A stretch of 22,777 nt of DNA from JASHVB01 sp035486135. GTDB taxonomy: Bacteria; Pseudomonadota; Alphaproteobacteria; Acetobacterales; Acetobacteraceae. The notes under the pieces were generated by a model. That model saw nothing but the letters and a program-made list of their open reading frames with translations. It was not told the DNA's origin and made no database searches. Location: NCBI GenBank assembly GCA_035486135.1, contig DATHNI010000040.1, positions 1 through 22,777 on the forward strand, given 5' to 3'. Both the position numbers and the translations under genes were made by a program. Below are positions 15,163-21,299 of the stretch, piece after piece (the first letter of the stretch is position 1; every line of letters starts with the position of its first letter).

Positions 15163-15669
15163 ATGGGTTTCTCCATGGTTGGCCGTTCACCGGCGGCAGC
15201 GCAGGAACCATGGGCCTGGTGCTGCATCCGCGAAGTAAGGCTGCATCATTTGATCAATAATAATTTCGCGCCGATGCGGCCGCAGCACTGAGAAAACCCC
15301 GGCAGATTGCTGTGATTCCGGAAATGAAATTGAGTAACGATCTTGTAGTGATTGGCCTCGATTGCGTGAATCAGGGGTGAAATCCAAAAAAAATCGTTAA
15401 TGTGATGTTCCGATGTGTCCAACCAGGGGCACTGCGACAATGGCATGACAGACGCCGACGTCGATGAAGGTGTACGGATTCTGCCATAACACAAACGAAT
15501 TCACGCAGAACCCGCAGCAACTGCTCTCATTTGCAACCAATTGCGGCGGCGGGATGCCGATGAAGGTCCCGGCGAAGCGCCAACGTCTGCTCCTGTTGGC
15601 CCGGCGAATATGGGTACTCTCTTTTATATGTCCAGCTTGACCACGCCCGGAGCAGATCGATTGTCGCGA
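15163..15669. other. Gap of about 500 bases upstream of the RTX gene, relatively AT-rich, no supported gene
   Basis: Bases from about 15240 to 15540 are noticeably richer in A and T than the surrounding genes and include a run of eight A (15386-15393). On the minus strand this is the leader and promoter region of the RTX gene, and it also receives the end of alkB. Short open frames here have no recognisable motif. No clear sigma-70 promoter can be assigned by eye. Confidence 0.5.
15173..15213 (-). promoter_or_regulatory. Inverted repeat in the RTX leader that overlaps its ribosome-binding site
   Basis: CCATGGTT (15173-15180) and AACCATGG (15206-15213) are perfect 8-bp arms around 25 bases. 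On the minus-strand transcript the arm nearer the gene reads AACCATGG and runs straight into AG, so the GG of the ribosome site GGAG is inside the stem, just before the ATG at 15162. Folding would limit ribosome access. It could equally be an operator or chance. Confidence 0.4.
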
Positions 15670-16320
15670 TCAAAGCGCCTTACGGAAGGTGAGATTGATC
15701 CTGCAGCGTCCGGTCAGCACATCGTCTCCATCCGCCAGCTTGTCGACACCGTGGAACGCCAGCCGCGCGGGACCGCCCCAGACCACGACGTCGCCGCTGT
15801 TCAGCCGCAGGCGCCGAGTCCGGTCGGTGCGAAGCAGTCCGCCGAACAGGAAGACGGCCGGCAGGCCGAGCGACACGGACACGATGGGGGCGGTGAAATC
15901 GCGCTCGTTGCGGTCCTGGTGCAGCGTCAGCCGCGCGCCCGGCTCGTAGCAATTGATCAGGCAGCCGTCGGGGACGAACCCGGCGAACCCACCTGCCATC
16001 GCCGCCCGCGCCGCCACGTGCAGGAACAGGTCCGGCATCGGCGGCCACGCACGGCCGGTCTCCGGGTCGATCGCATCGTAGCGATAGCCGGTCCGATCGG
16101 TGACCCAGCCCACCGAACCGCAGTTTGTCATGGCGACCGACATCGTGTGACCGCCCGGTGTTACCATGTGGCGGAATGGTGATGCCGCGAGAACCTGCAC
16201 CAGTGCCTTCAGCAATGCGGGAGCGTCGGTAGCGACGAAGCCGCGCAGCAGGATGGCACCCTCGGTCAGCCGTTCGAAGGCGCCCGGGCGTATGGGATGG
16301 CCGCCGAACAGATCGCGCAT
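15670..16320 (-). CDS. alkB: AlkB, Fe(II)/2-oxoglutarate-dependent DNA dealkylation repair enzyme
   Basis: AlkB repairs 1-methyladenine and 3-methylcytosine by oxidative demethylation. The 216-residue length equals that of the E. coli protein. The iron site is H134-x-D136 in LTLHQDRNERDF plus H190 in ARLAFHGV. The 2-oxoglutarate-binding arginines R207 and R213 are in CRINLTFRKAL. The central PIVSVSLGLPAVFLFGG and GDVVVWGG blocks are almost those of E. coli. The start at 16320 has GAGG about seven bases upstream. It follows pal on the same strand after a 223-base gap, so it probably has its own promoter. No ada gene or Ada-like binding site is evident here. Confidence 0.95.
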   Translation of the reverse strand: MRDLFGGHPIRPGAFERLTEGAILLRGFVATDAPALLKALVQVLAASPFRHMVTPGGHTMSVAMTNCGSVGWVTDRTGYRYDAIDPETGRAWPPMPDLFLHVAARAAMAGGFAGFVPDGCLINCYEPGARLTLHQDRNERDFTAPIVSVSLGLPAVFLFGGLLRTDRTRRLRLNSGDVVVWGGPARLAFHGVDKLADGDDVLTGRCRINLTFRKAL

Positions 16321-16543
16321 ATCTTTGCCTCGCCGCTTGCTTATTCGGCGCCGCGGCCACGCGGGGCGGACGACGCGCCGTGAACGGGAGAAGCTGAATG
16401 CTCGTGGAGCAATCCTGTTCCGTTCGGCGAGTTCCTAACACGAGGCAAGCATGCGTATCCAGTCACGGCGGTTGGTGTTCTCGGGTTGCCGCAACCACTT
16501 CCCCGAAGCGCGCGAGGGGTCAACCTCGACTCACCACCGCACT

Positions 16544-17074
16544 CTACTGCACCATGGTGATTGCGTTGCGGTTCTTCGACCACGCGTCCTCGGTCGATGA
16601 CGGATCGGTCGGCCGGTCCTTGCCGTAGCTGATCAGTTGGATCCGCGCCGGATCGATGCCATGCGCGACGAGATACTCACGATCGGCGTTGGCGCGGCGC
16701 TGGCCCAGCGCGAGGTTGTACTCCTCGGTGCCGCGCTCGTCGCAATTGCCGGCGATGACGACGCGCACCGTCGGATAGCGTTGCAGCCACGCTGCCTGCT
16801 TGTCGAGCGTGGCGCGCGCATCGTCGTTCAAGGTGCTCTGATTGGTGGTGAAGAAGATGCGGTCGCCCACTGTCTGCACCAGGTCCTCTTCGCTGCCGGG
16901 CGCGGCGTTGCCGGCATAACCACCGGGACCGCCCGCACCATTCGCACCGTACGGACCACCAGCGCCGTACGCCCCATTGGCGCCCCCCGCGCCGGTGCTG
17001 ACGCCGGAATCGCCCTGCGAACAAGCTGCCAGCAACACGGCGAGACCGAGCATCCAGAAATTACTGGGGCGCAT
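16544..17074 (-). CDS. pal: Pal-type peptidoglycan-associated OmpA-domain lipoprotein
   Basis: The 176-residue precursor has a short lipoprotein signal with lipobox LLAAC; C18 would be the acylated residue. Ser at +2 predicts outer-membrane sorting. Residues 27-57 are a Gly/Ala/Asn/Tyr-rich low-complexity linker built from units like GAGGANGAYG. The OmpA-like domain follows (about 65-176): IFFTTNQSTLNDDARATLDKQ, VVIAGNCDERGTEEYNLALG with the peptidoglycan-binding Asp/Arg residues, and SYGKDRP. Pal anchors the outer membrane to peptidoglycan and works with TolB, but no tol genes or cpoB flank it in this window. The usual partner genes may be elsewhere, or this may be a second copy. AGGA precedes the ATG at 17074. 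Confidence 0.9.
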   Translation of the reverse strand: MRPSNFWMLGLAVLLAACSQGDSGVSTGAGGANGAYGAGGPYGANGAGGPGGYAGNAAPGSEEDLVQTVGDRIFFTTNQSTLNDDARATLDKQAAWLQRYPTVRVVIAGNCDERGTEEYNLALGQRRANADREYLVAHGIDPARIQLISYGKDRPTDPSSTEDAWSKNRNAITMVQ

Positions 17075-17120
17075 GATGGAGTCCTCTCTGTAACAACGAC
17101 GCGCGGGAGCCTAGCGAGAC

Positions 17121-17160
17121 ATCGTCATCACGCAACCGGCAAACCGCGCGTCACGACGAT
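17121..17160 (-). terminator. Imperfect inverted repeat after the M29 aminopeptidase gene
   Basis: ATCGTCATCACGC (17121-17133) pairs with 17148-17160 at 11 of 13 positions, around a 14-base loop. It lies just past the aminopeptidase stop and before pal on the same strand. There is no T-run after it, so terminator function is only a possibility. Confidence 0.3.
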
Positions 17161-17178
17161 TTCACCACCCATCCACTC

Positions 17179-18435
17179 TCACACGAATTCGCCGCTCCGC
17201 ATCAACGGATCGGGCGTGCCGCCGGCCATGATGCCATCCACATCGACCTGCGGCGAACCGATCATCCAATCGACGTGAATCAGGCTGCGATTGGCACCAC
17301 GCGCGGCCAATACTTCGGCGCCTGCCTTGCCGCGGTCGGTGAAGCATCGGCTATAGGATTGTCCCAGCGCGATGTGGCACGCCGCGTTCTCGTCGAACAG
17401 CGTGTTGAAGAACAGCAGCCCGCTGCGCGCGATCGGCGACGACGCCGGCACCAGCGCAACCTCGCCAAGTCGCCGTGCCCCCTCATCCGCCGAGATCATC
17501 CGCTGCAGCACATCGTGCCCTGTGCGCGCTGTGGCTTGCACGATGACGCCGGCTTCGAAGCGCACCGCGATGTCCTCGATCAGTGTGCCTTGATAGGACA
17601 GCGGTTTGGTGCTGGCGACGGTGCCCTCGACGCGACGGCTATGCGGCGTGGTGAACACTTCCTCGGTTGGAATATTCGGATTGCCGGTGATGCCGTTGCG
17701 CGCGGTGCTAAGCCCGCCCATCCATTCATGCTCATCGGCGAGGCCGACGCGCAGATCGGTGCCCGGGCCGCGGAAATGGAGCGCGGCGTAGCGTTTCGCA
17801 TTCAGCAAGCGCCGCCGCGCCATCAGCGTCGCGTTGTGCGTGGCCCAGGCGGCAACCGGATCGTCAGCGTCGATGCGCGACGTTGCGAAGATCGCTTCCC
17901 AGAGGTGCTCCACTGCCGCCGCTTCCGGCAGGTCGGGAAACACTGTCCTGGCCCAGGCCGGTGTGGCGCTGGCAACGATCGACCAGTTGATGGCGGTGTC
18001 GGTGATCAGCTCCAGCGCGGGGCGATAGGCGATCGAGCGCGCCTGGTTGGCGCGCGCCACCTTCGCCGGATCTTCGCCGGACAGCAGGTTAGGATCCTCG
18101 CCGACAATCGCCAGGCGCGCGGCGCCGTTGCGGAACGCCGCGGCCATGCCGTCATACAGCCAGCCGGCGGCCTTGCCGAAACTGTCATCCGGCGCGAGGC
18201 GATAGCGCAGCAGCGTGGCTGCGTCGTCCGACAGCAGCGTGGTGACCAGCGACGCGCCGGCGCGGTAAGCGTGCGCGGTAATGCGCCGCGCGAGGGGCAG
18301 TGCTTCCAGCGGCGCGGTCATCAGCAGTTCCTGGCCGGGCTGGAATCCGCCGAGTCCGACCCGCACGGCGATTTCGGCCAGGCGGTCGAGGCGAGTGTCG
18401 TGCGTCGTGGCCGGCGCGGCGGGGCTGATGTCCAT
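17179..18435 (-). CDS. M29 family (AmpS/PepS-type) dinuclear metallo-aminopeptidase
   Basis: M29 enzymes remove N-terminal residues from peptides using two metal ions. The 418-residue product has all expected ligands at constant spacing: E259 (NIPTEEVFTTPH), E325 (RLGEVALVP), H354 (NAACHIALG), H387 and D389 (LIHVDWMIG). These are offset by six from the published numbering of the Staphylococcus enzyme (E253, E319, H348, H381, D383). The start at 18435 has GAGGGAG about nine bases upstream. An ATG 11 codons earlier (18468) is possible but adds no family sequence, and the frame upstream of it runs into a repeat. There is no signal peptide, so it is cytoplasmic. It lies in the same strand block as the transglutaminase and ATP-grasp genes and could process their peptides, but this is inference. 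Confidence 0.93.
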   Translation of the reverse strand: MDISPAAPATTHDTRLDRLAEIAVRVGLGGFQPGQELLMTAPLEALPLARRITAHAYRAGASLVTTLLSDDAATLLRYRLAPDDSFGKAAGWLYDGMAAAFRNGAARLAIVGEDPNLLSGEDPAKVARANQARSIAYRPALELITDTAINWSIVASATPAWARTVFPDLPEAAAVEHLWEAIFATSRIDADDPVAAWATHNATLMARRRLLNAKRYAALHFRGPGTDLRVGLADEHEWMGGLSTARNGITGNPNIPTEEVFTTPHSRRVEGTVASTKPLSYQGTLIEDIAVRFEAGVIVQATARTGHDVLQRMISADEGARRLGEVALVPASSPIARSGLLFFNTLFDENAACHIALGQSYSRCFTDRGKAGAEVLAARGANRSLIHVDWMIGSPQVDVDGIMAGGTPDPLMRSGEFV

Positions 18436-18490
18436 GCGTGGGGGCTCCCTCGGATATACGAGTGTCATGTCATGGGGATTTGTCGGTACT

Positions 18491-18598
18491 GTGTCATGGC
18501 CGGCGCAGGCCGGCCACCCACGACTTTTCTTCATACCACGCAGCAGTGGCGGGCCGGAGCCGGCCCCCGGCGCTTGACCCGGAGGCCGGCCATGACAC
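18491..18598. repeat. Palindromic repeat, same family as the modules near 8422-8763
   Basis: GTGTCATGGCCGGC (18491-18504) is the exact reverse complement of 18585-18598. Inside are a second short stem (GGCCGGC with GCCGGCC) and the string CCACGACTTT, also present in module 1. Further stems GGCCGG/CCGGCC follow. It occupies the gap between the phosphotransferase-like gene and the aminopeptidase gene, and could separate their transcripts. Confidence 0.7.
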
Positions 18599-18629
18599 GA
18601 AGCGGCGGAGCGTGCCGGCCCGCCTTGCG

Positions 18630-19184
18630 TCAAGCGGGCGGATCATCCGGTGCAACAACGCGATCCACGATCAGCCGCGCACAGTCTTCCGATGATGCGT
18701 GCGTGGTATCGACGACCATGTCGTAGATCACGCCTTGATGAACCAGGCGTGCTTGCATGGCGGCCATGCCCGGCACCCGGTCACCGCGGGCGGCCTCGCG
18801 CGCCGCCGCCACAAGCGGATCACACTGCACTTTGACCCACAGGACATCGAGGTCCACCAACACATCCCGCCAGCGTTGCTGCGCCGTTGCGCCTTGCAGG
18901 AACACCACGTCAAGGATGATTCCGGCACCGGCACGCGCCATGGCGGCGATGCCCCGGGACCACGCTGCGTCCAATCGGCGCAGTGCCGGACCGACGGTGA
19001 TCTGGCCGTCCGGGGCGACTACGACGCCGTCCTCCGACTTCAGCAACGCGGGAGGAATCGCGGTGAGCAGGTCGTCGACGCCCAGCGTCAGCCAAGGGTC
19101 CGGTAGCAGGGATTGCAGGCAGCGCGCGATGCTCGATTTGCCCGCACTGGAGGTGCCGTTGAGGACGATGACGTGGGTTGGCAT
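18630..19184 (-). CDS. Chloramphenicol phosphotransferase-like P-loop kinase
   Basis: The 184-residue product closely resembles the Streptomyces venezuelae chloramphenicol 3-O-phosphotransferase. It has a P-loop at residues 10-17 (GTSSAGKS), RCLQSLLPDPWL, then GVDDL with D37 at the position of the proposed catalytic aspartate. Later it has GIAAMARAGAGIILDVVFLQG, AQQRWRDVL, DLDVLWVKVQCDP and GDRVPGMAAMQA. The C-terminal YDMVVDTTHASSEDCA also fits. The family phosphorylates chloramphenicol, but most bacterial homologues have untested substrates, so resistance is only possible. The ATG at 19184 has no Shine-Dalgarno-like sequence upstream (the bases are pyrimidine-rich), which may mean a leaderless transcript or weak translation. 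It is followed by the 18491-18598 repeat. Confidence 0.85.
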   Translation of the reverse strand: MPTHVIVLNGTSSAGKSSIARCLQSLLPDPWLTLGVDDLLTAIPPALLKSEDGVVVAPDGQITVGPALRRLDAAWSRGIAAMARAGAGIILDVVFLQGATAQQRWRDVLVDLDVLWVKVQCDPLVAAAREAARGDRVPGMAAMQARLVHQGVIYDMVVDTTHASSEDCARLIVDRVVAPDDPPA

Positions 19185-19314
19185 TTGGGGAGGATAGCGA
19201 GCATCTCGTCGCTTTGAAATTCTGGTGTCGACGCGGCTTCGGGGGTCGTCGGGGACGGCACGGAATCATAGTGTGCCGACCCGATCACCCTCACCCTTGA
19301 CGCTTCGCGTCTCG

Positions 19315-19340
19315 ACCTCTCCCGCTCCCGCGGGAGAGGT
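19315..19340. repeat. Hairpin repeat overlapping the end of a transglutaminase-like gene; possible terminator
   Basis: ACCTCTCCC (19315-19323) and GGGAGAGGT (19332-19340) form a perfect 9-bp stem around 8 bases. A second small palindrome, GACGC-TTC-GCGTC, lies just beyond it. The stem includes the last base of the TAA stop of the gene ending at 19340. The CCCTCACCC...CTCTCCCGC wording is typical of widespread proteobacterial intergenic repeats. No T-run follows on the minus strand. The remaining bases up to 19184 hold nothing I recognise. Confidence 0.55.
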
Positions 19341-20227
19341 TAGTCTGACGTGTCGACCGTGATTTCCACCTGCACGTCCATGCCGAGGAAATCGCCGGGC
19401 TTCCCGGTGAACGAGCCCGCCAACGGGATCGCCTGCTTCGGATCGCGGGTCACCGCGATGCGGATCAGGTTCTGGCCACCGACCAGGGCGTTGGTCGGAT
19501 CGAACTCCAGCCAACCGGCGCCGGGCAGATAGATCTGCACCCAGGCATGCGTGGCGCCGCTGCCCACGACGGTGTTCGCGCCGCCCTCCGTCAGGCTCTC
19601 GTCGTACAGATAGCCGGAGACGAAGCGCGCCGCGAAACCCAGGCTGCGCGCCGCTTCCATCATGAACAACGCATAGTCGCGGCAGGTGCCGGACCCACTC
19701 TCCAACGTCACCAGCGGGTCCTGAGTGCCCATCTCGTCGCGCGGATTATAGTTGAATTCGGCCTTGATCGCCTCGGTCATCGCCACCAGCAGCGCCATCG
19801 TGTCGTGGCCGTTATCGGCTTCCACGAAGCGGCGCGCCCAGGCATCGATCTTGTGGTCGGGATCGGGATAGTGGCGCTCGGCGGTCCGCCCGAGATCGGG
19901 GATTTGCTCGGCGTCGTAGCTGAACGGATAGACGCGGGCGAACTCCTCCAACGTCACATCCAGCATCGGCAGCGGGTAATGCTCGAACCTGATTCTCGAT
20001 TCGACCAGCAGTTCCTGCCCGGGCTCGCAAAACTTCGCCATCGCGACGGAGTTGCCGAACACGTCGAACATCCAGCGCACCTGCGCGGACGGCGAGATGG
20101 TCAGTCCGGTGTCGATCAGCCGCAGGTCGTGGCTATCGCGCGGCCGCATCATCATGCGGTGCTCGCCGAATTCAACGGGATTGGCGTAGCGATAGTGCGT
20201 GCGGTGCAGAAGCGAGAGGATGCTCAT
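19340..20227 (-). CDS. Transglutaminase-like cysteine peptidase family protein (295 residues)
   Basis: The start at 20227 is chosen because the product then opens with the family N-terminus MSILSLLHRTHYRYANPVEFGEHRM; an ATG eight codons upstream (20251) is possible. Residues 1-95 are the bacterial transglutaminase N-terminal region. The core has C182 (SGTCRDYALFM), H227 (ATHAWVQIYLPG) and D243 (LEFDPTNAL), so the triad is complete. The C-terminus is a short beta-rich region (DVQVEITVD). There is no signal peptide. It lies 187 bases after a related gene and is most like the DUF2126 fusion's N-terminal half in layout. Family context suggests peptide cleavage or transfer within an ATP-grasp/alpha-E pathway. 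The substrate is unknown. Confidence 0.9.
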   Translation of the reverse strand: MSILSLLHRTHYRYANPVEFGEHRMMMRPRDSHDLRLIDTGLTISPSAQVRWMFDVFGNSVAMAKFCEPGQELLVESRIRFEHYPLPMLDVTLEEFARVYPFSYDAEQIPDLGRTAERHYPDPDHKIDAWARRFVEADNGHDTMALLVAMTEAIKAEFNYNPRDEMGTQDPLVTLESGSGTCRDYALFMMEAARSLGFAARFVSGYLYDESLTEGGANTVVGSGATHAWVQIYLPGAGWLEFDPTNALVGGQNLIRIAVTRDPKQAIPLAGSFTGKPGDFLGMDVQVEITVDTSD

Positions 20228-20340
20228 TGGCGGGTTCCAGTGTGGGTTCATGCAGCGCGCCGACGTCTTTGCGAAGGGCGTCGCGACGGGCAACTTCCCG
20301 CCCGGAAAGCGGCCAGTTTCCCGAATCGCTTCACCAGGGA

Positions 20341-20373
20341 GACTGCTTCACCGCAACGCTGTTCGCAATGACG
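20341..20373. repeat. Degenerate intergenic repeat between the two small transglutaminase-like genes
   Basis: The stretch ending TTCGCAATGACG resembles the common proteobacterial intergenic element whose end reads CGCTTCGC...GCAATGACG, and GCTTCACC occurs twice nearby (about 20326-20353). It lies in the 187-base gap between 20228 and 20414, where I see no gene. The match is by memory and is weak. Confidence 0.3.
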
Positions 20374-20414
20374 TGCTGGGACAGGGGCAGGCGGGAGCAA
20401 CGCAGCCGCGCCCG

Positions 20415-21299
20415 TCAGGTTCCCGCCACCGCCGGCTCCAGTTCGACGCGCACCGACAATTCATGTTCCGAGCCGCCGAGGATCACGCCTCGCAGCGGCG
20501 TCACGTCGCGGAAGTCGCGCCCCCAGCCGAGCACCACGTGCTCTTCCTTCACCACCAGGTTGTTGGTCGGGTCGAGATCGACCCAGCCATGCTCTGGCCC
20601 GAGCCAGCATCCCACCCAGGCGTGCGACTGGTCGGCACCCAGCCGGGTCTTGCCGCCGGGCGGCGGGTGGGTGCGGATGTAGCCGGAGACATAGCGTGCC
20701 GGCAGGCCCAGTCCGCGCAGCGCGCTGATCATCAAATGAGCAAAATCCTGGCAAACGCCCTGCCGTCTGCTCAGCACTTCGTGGACCGTCGTCGCTGTCG
20801 TGGTGACGCCGGAGCGAAACCTGAACTCCCGGTAGATGCGCGTGTTCAGCTCCAGCAGACCGGCCAGCACGGGACGCCCGGGCGGGAAACACGGGGCGGC
20901 GTAGGCGGCGGCTTCAGCATCGCCAGGCGCCAGCGGACTGTCGAACAGGAATTCCGCGGCCTGCCAGGCCAGCGGACCGCCACGCCGCGCGGCGGCGCTT
21001 ACCGTCTCCCAGTCCGTGGTCGCATCGGCCGGCGGCGGATCGGGGAAGCTGACGTCCACCGTTGCCTCGGCAGTCACCTTGAACGCCGGGTGCGCCACGT
21101 CCAGGAACAGCCAGGTCACGGTGTTGCCGAAATGGTCGATGCCGTCGCGCCGCCAGGACGCCGCCGGTTCGGCGTGCAGCCGGGAGGCCAGCACGCGTTG
21201 CTGGGGCAATGCGCGCGGCAGCAGGTGCGCCAGGTGGGCGCTCAGGACGACCGGCGTCTCGTAGTCGTAGCTGGTGACGTGGTTCACCCGGTAGATCAC
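20415..21299 (-). CDS. Transglutaminase-like cysteine peptidase family protein (294 residues), coupled to the alpha-E gene
   Basis: GTG at 21299 is chosen because it overlaps the upstream stop (GTGA) and gives a normal N-terminus, VIYRVNHVTSYDYETPVVLS. The frame stays open far upstream, but that is the shadow of the alpha-E gene. The triad is C183 (RQGVCQDFAHLM), H226 (QSHAWVGCWL) and D243 (DLDPTNN). The C-terminal half has the WGRDFRDVTPLRGVILGG block common in the alpha-E-linked subfamily. The product is predicted to be cytoplasmic. Overlap with the ATP-grasp/alpha-E gene means co-translation and suggests the two act on the same product, for example by releasing or transferring a peptide made by the ligase. 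The reaction has not been established for the family. Confidence 0.92.
   Translation of the reverse strand: MIYRVNHVTSYDYETPVVLSAHLAHLLPRALPQQRVLASRLHAEPAASWRRDGIDHFGNTVTWLFLDVAHPAFKVTAEATVDVSFPDPPPADATTDWETVSAAARRGGPLAWQAAEFLFDSPLAPGDAEAAAYAAPCFPPGRPVLAGLLELNTRIYREFRFRSGVTTTATTVHEVLSRRQGVCQDFAHLMISALRGLGLPARYVSGYIRTHPPPGGKTRLGADQSHAWVGCWLGPEHGWVDLDPTNNLVVKEEHVVLGWGRDFRDVTPLRGVILGGSEHELSVRVELEPAVAGT

Noticed and set aside
15246..15494. An 82-codon minus-strand frame in the AT-rich gap
   Set aside because: No ribosome site or recognisable motif was seen; it is likely chance.
15517..15536. A possible Fur-type site (TCTCATTTGC half) in the gap upstream of the RTX gene
   Set aside because: Only one half matches the consensus; the other is degenerate, and the site is about 350 bases from the nearest start codon.
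16417..16434. Three GTTC half-sites before alkB, reminiscent of an alphaproteobacterial LexA box
   Set aside because: The spacings between half-sites are 1, 5 and 10 bases, not the 7 expected for GTTC-N7-GTTC.
17275..18726. A 483-codon + strand frame opposite the M29 aminopeptidase
   Set aside because: It is antisense to a gene with all catalytic residues, has an Arg/Gly/Gln-biased composition and crosses the palindromic repeat at 18491-18598.
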